In this document: positions 43,854 to 51,883 of the stretch, piece after piece | Layout of the letters: each line of letters starts with the position of its first letter | How positions within the stretch are numbered: position 1 is the first letter of the stretch | Source of the DNA: Saprospirales bacterium GYS_P2D | GTDB lineage: Bacteria > Bacteroidota > Bacteroidia > Chitinophagales > Saprospiraceae | NCBI GenBank assembly: GCA_009833045.1 | Contig: WUUP01000001.1 | Span: 861,586-925,585 of the forward strand | Length of the DNA: 64,000 bases | Direction of reading: 5' to 3' | Notes under the pieces: model-generated | Database searches by the model: none | What the model saw: only the letters and a program-made list of their open reading frames with translations | Told to the model about the DNA's origin: nothing | Translations under genes and position numbers: made by a program

Positions 43854-44186
43854 TTAGGCGATTTTAGGATTGAGGATGAGCTGTATACTCTTGATGAATT
43901 CATCCATGGCAGAGAGCTTTTGCACGACTTCTTCTTGACCTGACTCAGTGAGGCGATAGTACTTTCGCATACGATTGCCGATACTTCGCATTTCTGTCGT
44001 CAGGATTCCTTTGCCCTCGAGGCGATGGAGAGCAGGATAGAGAGCCCCTTCTGTGAGCTTGATCTCACCTGCGGTGATCTCCTTGACTTTCTGTGTGATC
44101 TCATAGCCATACATCTCTCCGTGCTCATCGAGCAACTTGAGGATGATGGTATCGAGACTCCCTCTGAGTAGCTTTGGATCTATCAT
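43854..44186 (-). CDS. PadR family transcriptional regulator
   Basis: A 110-aa winged-helix repressor. I chose MIDPKLLRGSLDTIILKLL (ATG 44186), the usual PadR start; an ATG at 44216 would add 10 residues. The winged helix has YGYEITQKVKEIT and LTEGALYPALHRLEGKGILTTE, the PadR signature, then RKYYRLTESGQEEV. The short C-terminal helix gives dimerisation. First gene of an operon with two HAAS-like membrane proteins, the arrangement in which PadR usually represses its own operon. Confidence 0.93.
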   Translation of the reverse strand: MIDPKLLRGSLDTIILKLLDEHGEMYGYEITQKVKEITAGEIKLTEGALYPALHRLEGKGILTTEMRSIGNRMRKYYRLTESGQEEVVQKLSAMDEFIKSIQLILNPKIA

Positions 44187-44195
44187 GATTCTAAA

Positions 44196-44231
44196 ATACC
44201 TATTATTCTTAGGCATAGCAACCTTAGGTAT
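44196..44231. promoter_or_regulatory. Candidate PadR autoregulatory operator
   Basis: Inverted arms ATACCTA (44196-44202) and TAGGTAT (44225-44231) flank a 22-bp spacer that contains a further CTTAGG. It lies directly upstream of the chosen padR start. The spacing is longer than in classic PadR sites. Confidence 0.35.
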
Positions 44232-44437
44232 CTATTTTTCAGCTTATTTTGACAAAATTTCTCACTTTTTATCGTTTTGGTAGATCCATTCCGCACTTTC
44301 CACCCGTATATTTCACACATCAATACATTATTCTTGTTGAGCCATTTAGTATTCTGTGATACTTTGGTCAATAAGAAAATCGAATACGGATCTCGAGAAA
44401 TCGTATCTGAATACATGAAATCAAACGAAATCACCAA

Positions 44438-45448
44438 ATGAAAATTCGTACTACCGCATTATTGCTATTAGGCTTCATTTTGTTCTGCAGCCACGACATG
44501 TATCTCAAGCTGGATACCTACTTCCTACAGCCTCATCAGGCATCGACGATCGATCTCTACAACGGCACCTTTGAAAAAAGTGACAATGTCATCGACCGAG
44601 ATCGTATGATCGACGCCAGCATCGTCGGCAATGGCAAGAGGACTCGCATGACTGATGATCAATGGACAGAAAAAGATAGCAGCATCACGATTCTTCACTT
44701 TACCACAGGAGACCCAGGCACATGGGTAGCAGGTCTATCGACACGATCTCGAGATTTTGAGATGTCTGCCGAAGATTTTAATAGCTATCTCGAGCATGAT
44801 GGTGTACTCGACATGCTACAGTACAGAAAAGACAACAACACCATAAATGATCCCGCTAACGAAAGATACTCTAAGCACGTCAAAGCCATCTATCAAGTAG
44901 GTGATCAGACCTCTGATGATTGGGCCACTGAGCTGGGCTACCCTATCGAGTTCGTCCCACTGAGCAATCCCTATGAAAAGCATACGGGCGATCAGCTACA
45001 GGTCAAACTCCTCTTTGGCGGGCAGCCGCTGACTAATCAGCTCGTATATGCAGACTATCGGCCTACTGCTCACGGTCATAGCCATGGAGATGAGGAGCAC
45101 TCTCACAGCCATGATCACGATGATGCGCACAGTCATGACGAAGACGAGCCGCATACTCACACCTCTGGCCAGCAGCTGCGCACAGATGACCGTGGTGTTG
45201 TCAGCGTAGATCTATCGGCAGATGGGATCTGGTATCTCCGCACGATACACCTGGTGCACAATACCGATGAAGGCCTGACCCATGAGAGTAATTGGGCTAC
45301 ACTGACATTCGAAGTGACGCATGACCACAGTGATGATCACGCACATCATGATCATAGTGAGGGAGGTATTCCGTCTTACGTTTATTGGATAGGCAGCCTT
45401 TTGCTCGTAGGTGCTTTGTTCTTTTACTTTAGCAAGAATCAGGGATAA
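44438..45448 (+). CDS. His-rich DUF4198-like periplasmic protein with C-terminal anchor
   Basis: A 336-aa protein: N-terminal signal/anchor (about 4-17), then a DUF4198-like region beginning HDMYLKLDTYFLQPHQ, the family's HD-x-WL start. A histidine cluster follows at about 212-241 (GHSHGDEEHSHSHDHDDAHSHD region), and a second one at about 295-307, just before a C-terminal helix (312-331). DUF4198 domains accompany nickel/cobalt transporters. Poly-His stretches bind Ni, Co or Zn. It lies 1 bp before a HupE/UreJ-like permease, so a metal-capturing partner is a good inference. Confidence 0.75.
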   Translation: MKIRTTALLLLGFILFCSHDMYLKLDTYFLQPHQASTIDLYNGTFEKSDNVIDRDRMIDASIVGNGKRTRMTDDQWTEKDSSITILHFTTGDPGTWVAGLSTRSRDFEMSAEDFNSYLEHDGVLDMLQYRKDNNTINDPANERYSKHVKAIYQVGDQTSDDWATELGYPIEFVPLSNPYEKHTGDQLQVKLLFGGQPLTNQLVYADYRPTAHGHSHGDEEHSHSHDHDDAHSHDEDEPHTHTSGQQLRTDDRGVVSVDLSADGIWYLRTIHLVHNTDEGLTHESNWATLTFEVTHDHSDDHAHHDHSEGGIPSYVYWIGSLLLVGALFFYFSKNQG

Positions 45449-45449
45449 T

Positions 45450-46127
45450 ATGAATCGCAGATCACTGCTCATCGCTACGAGTCTGACTCTCCTACTACCC
45501 ATGACGCTCATGGCTCATGGAGTCAGCGCCTCAGATCAAGCCACGCTCGACAATGGAGGACTCCTATCCTACATCTATGTCGGAGCTAAGCATATGCTTA
45601 CAGGATATGACCACCTCCTATTTTTAGCAGGTGTCATATTTTATCTAAAAGGGTTCAGGGATATCGTTCGATTTATCACGGTATTCACCCTCGGTCATTG
45701 CATCACTCTGATCGGAGCAACCTATCTGGGCATCAAAGCGGATGAACATCTCATCGACGCTGTGATCGCTCTCAGTGTACTTTACAAGGGCTTTGAGAAT
45801 CTGGGTGGCTTTGAGAATCTGGGTATCAAATCTCCCAATCTACTCTATATGGTCTTCATATTTGGGCTGATTCATGGGTTTGGACTGTCAACTCGTCTTC
45901 AGTCTTTTGACATGGGCATGGATCAGTTCTTAGCTAAGATTCTATGTTTTAATATCGGTGTTGAGCTTGGTCAGATATTAGCATTGATACCGATCGTATT
46001 CCTTATCACGCAGTGGCAGAGCAAGAAAAGCTATCAGGCATTCTACAAGGCAGCTAATACCTATCTCATCATCGCTGGTGTCGCACTATTTATCTATCAG
46101 ATGTATGGCTACTTTAGCATTCACTAA
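45450..46127 (+). CDS. HupE/UreJ_2 family membrane protein (probable metal permease)
   Basis: A 225-aa protein from MNRRSLLIATS (ATG one base after the previous stop). A signal-like helix precedes HGVSASDQ. The core has GAKHMLTGYDHLLFLAGVIFY (the signature GxxHxxxGxDHLLF), then FTLGHCITLIGA, GLIHGFGLS and NIGVELGQI, the conserved HupE/UreJ histidine- and acid-bearing helices. HupE relatives import nickel. With the His-rich upstream protein, import of Ni, Co or Zn is likely, though the ion is not known and no urease or hydrogenase gene is nearby. Confidence 0.88.
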   Translation: MNRRSLLIATSLTLLLPMTLMAHGVSASDQATLDNGGLLSYIYVGAKHMLTGYDHLLFLAGVIFYLKGFRDIVRFITVFTLGHCITLIGATYLGIKADEHLIDAVIALSVLYKGFENLGGFENLGIKSPNLLYMVFIFGLIHGFGLSTRLQSFDMGMDQFLAKILCFNIGVELGQILALIPIVFLITQWQSKKSYQAFYKAANTYLIIAGVALFIYQMYGYFSIH

Positions 46128-46140
46128 TTTTTATTGAGTT

Positions 46141-46590
46141 TTGATACGAGCATTAGAAACTGCCGATATACCGGCGCTATACGAGATGATGCAGGAGTTC
46201 GCCATTTTTGACGGAGATGCATTTGAGGCAGATTTAGGAGACTTTCGTCAATTTTTTCATCCAGATCAGCAGCATATTTACACTTTAGTAGCGGTAGCAG
46301 AAAATGGCGCTTTAGTTGGCTTTCTCAACTATTACTTCACCGTTTCCTCATTCGAGTTGGCTCGTACTATATGGGTCGAGGACGCCTTTGTCAGAGAGGA
46401 GTATCGAGGATCGGGATATGGCTATGCCCTCTTTCAGGCAGTGTCGGACATCGCTACAAATGAATCCGCCGATCGGATAGAGTGGCTCGTCAGGCGAGAA
46501 AATTTATCAGGACAAGCATTTTACGAAAGGATAGGTGCAGAAGTAAAAAAGGACACCATCTATGTCAAATGGAAATTGACAAATATTTGA
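46141..46590 (+). CDS. GNAT family N-acetyltransferase
   Basis: A 149-aa acetyltransferase. The start codon is TTG at 46141 (MIRALETADIPALYEMM), 13 bp after the HupE stop. The acetyl-CoA loop V-x-x-x-R-G-x-G-x-(A/G) reads REEYRGSGYGYALFQ (about 87-101), and the C-terminal strand is FYERIGAEVKKDTIYVKW. It resembles diamine/spermidine acetyltransferase-like GNATs. The last codons belong to a 27-bp segment repeated in the terminator next to carB; in an ancestral arrangement the protein may have ended WCPSSSS instead of WKLTNI. Substrate unknown. Confidence 0.85.
   Translation: MIRALETADIPALYEMMQEFAIFDGDAFEADLGDFRQFFHPDQQHIYTLVAVAENGALVGFLNYYFTVSSFELARTIWVEDAFVREEYRGSGYGYALFQAVSDIATNESADRIEWLVRRENLSGQAFYERIGAEVKKDTIYVKWKLTNI
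46546..46572 (+). repeat. 27-bp direct repeat, copy 1 (in GNAT 3' coding end)
   Basis: Identical to 48913-48939 over 27 bp (starts AAAAAGGACACCATC, ends AAATGG). It encodes KKDTIYVKW in the acetyltransferase frame. The copies are 2367 bp apart and flank the histidine kinase gene. Confidence 0.9.
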
Positions 46591-46673
46591 CATCTCAATT
46601 GATCTGATCTATTCTGTTCATATAATAGTGATTATATTATAGTCTCATTTGCTATCTAAAACACGCTTTTTCT

Positions 46674-48914
46674 TTGAAGAATTGGTCATCATCACTCTTT
46701 ATAATATTAGTAATCATAGGATTGAGTATGGATTCATCTCTTGCTCAGACTCATGACATGATCTCACAGATCAAGAAGCAAAATCAAATCATAGACAGTA
46801 TCTTATGGCTGGGTGATGCCGCAAATAAAGATCCAGGCCCACTGATCAACGATGTCATAGATAGATGCGAAAACAAAGACTGTGGTGAAGAACTAATACG
46901 TGCTCAGCTATATAAGACAGTAGTAAACGTCAATAGCGGCGAATCCGAAAGTATCTATAGCTTTGCCATACCAACCTTATCCAGTCATACCTTTGAGGAT
47001 GCGACTCTCGAGGCCTATTTTCATGAGATCATCGGCTTACACTACTTTTTTCAGGGAGACTTGGACTCAGTGCGCTATTACTTTAGTATATCTAAAGACC
47101 TCCTCGAAGATAAAGCCGCTAAGGACAAGCGGCTGAGAGCCACGTATGAATACTTAGGCTTTTATCATAGCTATAGCTCACAGCATGATAGCTCCCTGTA
47201 CTATATGGGTCTCGCTGCAGATCAGCATATTGCGGCAAAAGACACTTTATCTTATATCAAAACCACTAAATATCTGAGCACTTTTTATGGTGTCATGGGA
47301 GAGTCACAGCGATCACTGGATCACTTAGTCACAGCTAAGAGGTATGCCGAAAAATTTCCATTAGCTGAATATTTATTGTTTAGTATTAACTCGGGTATTG
47401 GCAATTCCTATCTATCATTTGGACAGTACGACAAAGCCATAGAAATCTATCAAGCAAGCTTAGAAAAGCTGAGAAGTCAATCAGATTTTGACGAAGGAAA
47501 AAGTGCCATCACTGTGTGGGATCTTATGACAGGGATAGCTACAGCGCATCTCAAGGCTCAGCGCTACGCTGAAGGTCTGGAGGTAATCTATCAAGCAAAA
47601 GAACTTTGCGAAAAGCATAAGCTCTCCAACCTCGAATATGTAAGTACCTACTTATTAGAAAGTGAAGGTCAAATAGGCATGGGCAACTATGAGCAAGCAC
47701 TCACTGCACTCAATCGGGTATTCTCCTCTGCAGAAAATAGTGGCACCATAGATGCCTATAATATCAAAGCCGGACGACTCCTATCCGATGTCTTATTGCA
47801 ATCAAAAATAAAACTCAGTCCTGACGACCCAATCCTACGAAGAGCAAATACCGCCATGCAAAGAATAATCACCTCTAATGAAGGCGAGTATAACAAAGAA
47901 TATGCTGAGGCTGTCAAGCTCAAACTCATCCTTAACATGTCGGTGCAGGACCAAAATCAAGAAAAAGAACTATTCAGAAAATATGTGGAGCTATCAGATA
48001 CACTCCATCATCAAGAACGCATTAATGCCACCAGTGAAGCTTTAGTAAAATTAGAAACAGAGGCTAAGGAGCAAAAGATAAAACTTCAAGAGCTCCAGCT
48101 CGAAAAATCATCTAATCAGAAGAAGATATTAGGGCTCATAGGAACTCTACTTTTACTGTTGACGGGTTTTGTGAGTTGGTTATTTTATGATCGTCACAGG
48201 CAGGCGCAGAAATTGGACAAAGAAGTAAAAAAACGCACTGCAGAGCTATCTCAAGCCAAAAAAGAACTGGAGCAGCTCACCTATGTCGCTTTTCATGACC
48301 TGAAAGAACCCTTACGTAGCATTAGTAGTTTTGCGAGTCTCAGTAGGACGACTACTGATGAGCAGAAAGCTGATGAGTATATGAATCTGATATCTCAAAG
48401 CGCTAAGCAGATGAATAAACTCATCAATAGTATCCAAGCCTTTTCATCGCTCAATAACATCCCAAGGTCTAGTGATCCTATCAATCTAAATCATCTCATA
48501 GAGGAGGTGAAACATGATATGAAGGACTATATCCAATCACATAATGCTATAGTGAATGCTCATGATCTACCGACTATTAGCTCGGATATTAAAAGGCTAA
48601 AGCTACTATTCGAATCATTGATCCAAAACGCTATCTACTTCAACAAGAGTGATGTCCCAACTGTGGATATCACGAGTACTATGCAGTCTGGTAGATGCAT
48701 CATCATCGTGTCGGACAATGGTATCGGCATAGATCCCGCCTTTAGAGAGCAGGTTTTTGAGATGTTCAGCAGGCTACACCCTCGACAAGAATTTGAAGGA
48801 GCAGGAATAGGGCTAAGTATCTGCAAAAAAATAGTCGAAGATCTCGACGGACATATCTCCATAGAAATAAATAAAGACCAAGGAAGTAGTTTCAAAATAG
48901 AAATACCACAATAA
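46674..48914 (+). CDS. TPR-sensor histidine kinase (orphan)
   Basis: A 746-aa protein. TTG start at 46674 (MKNWSSS, with signal peptide LFIILVIIGLSMDSSLAQ). The periplasmic part (about 30-420) is helical with TPR-like repeats (GNSYLSFGQYDKAIEIYQASLEK is typical). A coiled coil leads to a single TM helix at about 480-500 (LIGTLLLLLTGFVSWLFY). The HisKA domain has FHDLKEPLRSI (phospho-His about 540). The ATPase domain has N-box IQNAIYFNK, G1 DNGIGID and G2 GAGIGLSICKK. No response regulator is adjacent. It is bracketed by a 27-bp direct repeat and looks like an inserted gene. Confidence 0.9.
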   Translation: MKNWSSSLFIILVIIGLSMDSSLAQTHDMISQIKKQNQIIDSILWLGDAANKDPGPLINDVIDRCENKDCGEELIRAQLYKTVVNVNSGESESIYSFAIPTLSSHTFEDATLEAYFHEIIGLHYFFQGDLDSVRYYFSISKDLLEDKAAKDKRLRATYEYLGFYHSYSSQHDSSLYYMGLAADQHIAAKDTLSYIKTTKYLSTFYGVMGESQRSLDHLVTAKRYAEKFPLAEYLLFSINSGIGNSYLSFGQYDKAIEIYQASLEKLRSQSDFDEGKSAITVWDLMTGIATAHLKAQRYAEGLEVIYQAKELCEKHKLSNLEYVSTYLLESEGQIGMGNYEQALTALNRVFSSAENSGTIDAYNIKAGRLLSDVLLQSKIKLSPDDPILRRANTAMQRIITSNEGEYNKEYAEAVKLKLILNMSVQDQNQEKELFRKYVELSDTLHHQERINATSEALVKLETEAKEQKIKLQELQLEKSSNQKKILGLIGTLLLLLTGFVSWLFYDRHRQAQKLDKEVKKRTAELSQAKKELEQLTYVAFHDLKEPLRSISSFASLSRTTTDEQKADEYMNLISQSAKQMNKLINSIQAFSSLNNIPRSSDPINLNHLIEEVKHDMKDYIQSHNAIVNAHDLPTISSDIKRLKLLFESLIQNAIYFNKSDVPTVDITSTMQSGRCIIIVSDNGIGIDPAFREQVFEMFSRLHPRQEFEGAGIGLSICKKIVEDLDGHISIEINKDQGSSFKIEIPQ

Positions 48915-48939
48915 AAAGGACACCATCTATGTCAAATGG
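48913..48939 (+). repeat. 27-bp direct repeat, copy 2 (forms left arm and loop of the carB terminator)
   Basis: Identical to 46546-46572. Here it supplies GGACACCAT, the loop, and the start of ATGGTGTCC in the terminator hairpin. Confidence 0.9.
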
Positions 48940-48950
48940 TGTCCTTCTTC
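48913..48950. terminator. Bidirectional terminator between histidine kinase and carB
   Basis: GGACACCAT (48918-48926) and ATGGTGTCC (48936-48944) form a perfect 9-bp stem with a 9-nt loop. On the minus strand TTTTTATTG follows, ideal for carB; on the plus strand TTCTTC follows. Confidence 0.85.
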
Positions 48951-48975
48951 GTCTTCATGATATTATTTCTACGAC

Positions 48976-51831
48976 TTAGTTGTAGAGGTATCTGCTTCTG
49001 TTATTGTCCATTTCTCTGAAGAACGGGTCGGAGAGATCTTTGATAAATCTGATCGCCTCTCCAGTAGACTTCATCTCTGGCCCGAGTCGCTTATCCACAT
49101 TCGGGAATTTATTGAATGAGAATACCGGCACTTTGATCGCATAGCCATCCATATCATTGATCATCTCAAAGTCTGTCAGCTTGTGTGTACCGAGCATCAC
49201 TTTAGTAGCTATGTTGAGGTATGGCACTTTATACGCTTTAGCGATGAATGGAGTAGTCCTCGATGCACGAGGATTAGCCTCGATGACATAGACTCGCTCC
49301 TCCTGACCTTTGTAGGTCGATGATATAGCAAACTGGATATTGATCAAGCCCTTAATATTCAGAGCGAGGGCTATCTTCTTAGTATAGTCCATCATCGTCT
49401 GGATGACCTCATCACTGAGACTATATGGAGGTAGTACTGCAGAGCTATCACCAGAGTGGATACCCGCTGGCTCGATATGCTCCATGACACCCATGATGTG
49501 CACATTCTCCCCATCACAGATCGCATCGATCTCCGCCTCACGAGCTCTCTCGAGGAACTGGTCAATCAATACCTTATTATCAGGCATATGCTTAAAGATA
49601 CTGAGCACCTGACGCTCAAGCTCTTGATCATTGATGACGATCTTCATACGCTGACCACCGAGCACATAGGATGGTCTCACCAGTACTGGATAGCTCACAC
49701 GATTAGCGATTTCGATAGCATCATCAGCGGTCTCTGCTACGCCATATTTAGGATATGGGATGCCGAGCTCTTTCAGTAGATCTGAGAATGATCCTCTATC
49801 CTCCGCTAAGTCCATATCCTCAAACTGCGTACCGATGATCTTGATACCCTTCTCGTGGAATTTTTCTGCGAGCTTCAGAGCCGTCTGTCCTCCGAGCTGT
49901 ACGATGATACCTTCTGGCTGCTCATGATCGATGATCTCCTTGATATGCTCCCAGTATACTGGCTCGAAGTATAGTTTGTCCGCTACGTCAAAGTCAGTCG
50001 ATACCGTCTCTGGATTACAGTTGACCATTATAGATTCATAGCCGAGCTCCTTTAGCGCTAAGAGACCATGCACACAGCAATAGTCAAACTCGATACCCTG
50101 ACCGATCCTATTTGGCCCTGAGCCGAGTACGATTACTTTCTTAGGATTGTCAGAGACTACGCTTTCATTCTCTTGATCAAAAGTCGAATAATAGTACGGT
50201 GTCTGTGCTTCAAACTCTGCTGCACAGGTGTCCACCATTTTGTACACTCTCTTGATGCCGAGCTTTTTGCGCTGAGCTGTCACCTTGTCCAGCTCTACTC
50301 TCATGATCCATGCGATCTGCTGATCTGAGTAGCCCGCTGATTTTAGTTTGCGAAAGAATGTCTCAGGAATATCCTCAGGGACGTTGTATTTATTTAGCTC
50401 GTCTTCGAGTTTGACGAGTCCTTTTATTTGCTTGATATACCAAGGGTCAATCTTAGTCAGTTTCTGGATCGTCTTGCTCGGCACACCGAGTCTGAGCGCA
50501 TCCTTCAGTCTGAAGATACGGTCATCACTAGCCTTCTCCAGCCGCTCGAGTATATCATCGGTCTTGATCCACTCCTTTTTATCAGAGCCGAGACCATGAC
50601 GATCATTTTCGAGAGACTGACAGGCTTTCTGGAGTGCTTCTTGAAAGCTTCGACCGATCGCCATCACCTCCCCGACTGACTTCATCTGAAGACCGAGTGT
50701 AGGATCTGCCCCTTTAAATTTATTAAAGTTCCATCGTGGCATCTTGAGGATCACATAGTCGAGTGTCGGCTCAAAGTATGCTGATGTGGTCTTAGTTATC
50801 TGATTTTTGAGTTCGTCGAGAGTATAGCCGATAGCGAGCTTAGCGGCGATCTTTGCGATCGGATAGCCTGTCGCTTTACTGGCGAGTGCCGATGATCTCG
50901 ATACACGAGGATTGATCTCGATACAGATGAGCTCCTCAGTCTCAGGATTTTGAGAAAACTGGATATTGCATCCTCCGGCAAAGTTGCCCATTGAGCGCAT
51001 CAGCTGGATAGCATCATTGCGCATCTTCTGGTAGGCGGTATCAGAGAGCGTCATCGCTGGAGCCACCGTGATACTGTCCCCTGTATGGATACCCATAGGA
51101 TCGAGGTTTTCGACCGTACAGATGATGACGACATTATCATTAGCATCTCGGAGCAGCTCGAGCTCATATTCTTTCCAGCCGAGTACAGCTTTCTCTACGA
51201 GTACCTCGTGAGTGGGAGATGCATTGAGGCCTCTGCGGAGAGCTTCATCAAATTCTTCTTCTTTCATCACGAACCCTCCACCGTATCCACCGAGGGTATA
51301 GGATGGACGGATCACTAATGGAAATCCGATATCCTGAGCTGCTTCTTTCCCCTCGAGGTAGCTATTAGCGATGTGAGAAGGAGCCACTGATTGTCCGAGC
51401 TTGACCACATGCTCTCTGAAGGCTTCTCTATTCTCTGCCAACTCTATCGCCTCGAGATCCACACCTATCAGTCTGACATTGTACTTTTCCCAGAGACCCT
51501 GTTTGCCAGCATCGATAGCCAGATTGAGCGCTGTCTGACCACCCATGGTAGCCAATACTGCATCGATCTGCCGCTCCTGCAGGATCTGCTCCAGACTCTC
51601 GACTGTCAGTGGAAGTAAGTAAATGTGATCCGCAGTCACGGGATCTGTCATGATAGTGGCGGGATTAGAGTTGATGAGACTGACCTCGATGCCTTCTTCT
51701 CTCAGAGATCGAGAGGCTTGAGAACCAGAATAATCAAATTCGCACGCTTGACCTATGATGATAGGGCCGCTACCTATTATTAGGACGGACTTTATAGATG
51801 TATCTTTCGGCATTTTTTTAAAATTGCGCAA
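48976..51831 (-). CDS. carB: Carbamoyl-phosphate synthase large subunit, without MGS domain
   Basis: Makes carbamoyl phosphate for arginine and pyrimidines, using ammonia from the CarA subunit. At 951 aa it has both synthetase halves: first ATP-grasp with SVLIIGSGPIIIGQACEFDYSG, GGQTALNLA and RPSYTLGGYGGGF; second with KVIVLGSGPNRIGQGIEFDYCCVH, GGQTALKLA and RPSYVLGGQRM. It ends soon after FNKFPNVDKRLGPEMKSTGEA, so the C-terminal allosteric MGS-like domain of E. coli CarB (about 1073 aa) is absent. Short CarB proteins of this length are usual in Bacteroidota. carA is not in the window. Confidence 0.95.
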   Translation of the reverse strand: MRNFKKMPKDTSIKSVLIIGSGPIIIGQACEFDYSGSQASRSLREEGIEVSLINSNPATIMTDPVTADHIYLLPLTVESLEQILQERQIDAVLATMGGQTALNLAIDAGKQGLWEKYNVRLIGVDLEAIELAENREAFREHVVKLGQSVAPSHIANSYLEGKEAAQDIGFPLVIRPSYTLGGYGGGFVMKEEEFDEALRRGLNASPTHEVLVEKAVLGWKEYELELLRDANDNVVIICTVENLDPMGIHTGDSITVAPAMTLSDTAYQKMRNDAIQLMRSMGNFAGGCNIQFSQNPETEELICIEINPRVSRSSALASKATGYPIAKIAAKLAIGYTLDELKNQITKTTSAYFEPTLDYVILKMPRWNFNKFKGADPTLGLQMKSVGEVMAIGRSFQEALQKACQSLENDRHGLGSDKKEWIKTDDILERLEKASDDRIFRLKDALRLGVPSKTIQKLTKIDPWYIKQIKGLVKLEDELNKYNVPEDIPETFFRKLKSAGYSDQQIAWIMRVELDKVTAQRKKLGIKRVYKMVDTCAAEFEAQTPYYYSTFDQENESVVSDNPKKVIVLGSGPNRIGQGIEFDYCCVHGLLALKELGYESIMVNCNPETVSTDFDVADKLYFEPVYWEHIKEIIDHEQPEGIIVQLGGQTALKLAEKFHEKGIKIIGTQFEDMDLAEDRGSFSDLLKELGIPYPKYGVAETADDAIEIANRVSYPVLVRPSYVLGGQRMKIVINDQELERQVLSIFKHMPDNKVLIDQFLERAREAEIDAICDGENVHIMGVMEHIEPAGIHSGDSSAVLPPYSLSDEVIQTMMDYTKKIALALNIKGLINIQFAISSTYKGQEERVYVIEANPRASRTTPFIAKAYKVPYLNIATKVMLGTHKLTDFEMINDMDGYAIKVPVFSFNKFPNVDKRLGPEMKSTGEAIRFIKDLSDPFFREMDNNRSRYLYN

Positions 51832-51883
51832 ATATATGTAGAGATTGGCGAACCTTAAATTCGTACGCCCTTAAACTCAAGAA

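Noticed and set aside
45540-45840. Internal repeat in the HupE-like gene (FENLGGFENLG)
   Set aside because: The short repetition lies in a loop region that is Gly/Phe-rich in this family; it is not clearly a recent duplication.
46573-48912. Insertion sequence carrying the histidine kinase
   Set aside because: The 27-bp direct repeat fits an insertion event, but there is no transposase, no terminal inverted repeat and the repeat is longer than usual target duplications. I kept it as a duplication/insertion finding, not as a mobile element.
49091-49099. Exact DnaA box (TTATCCACA) in carB
   Set aside because: It lies in coding DNA, encoding V-D-K of CarB in the other direction, and has no companions. 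A further one occurs in polA. Chance occurrence is expected.
48976-51831. carB as a truncated pseudogene
   Set aside because: The frame is intact, both ATP-grasp modules are complete, and short CarB proteins are normal in Bacteroidota.
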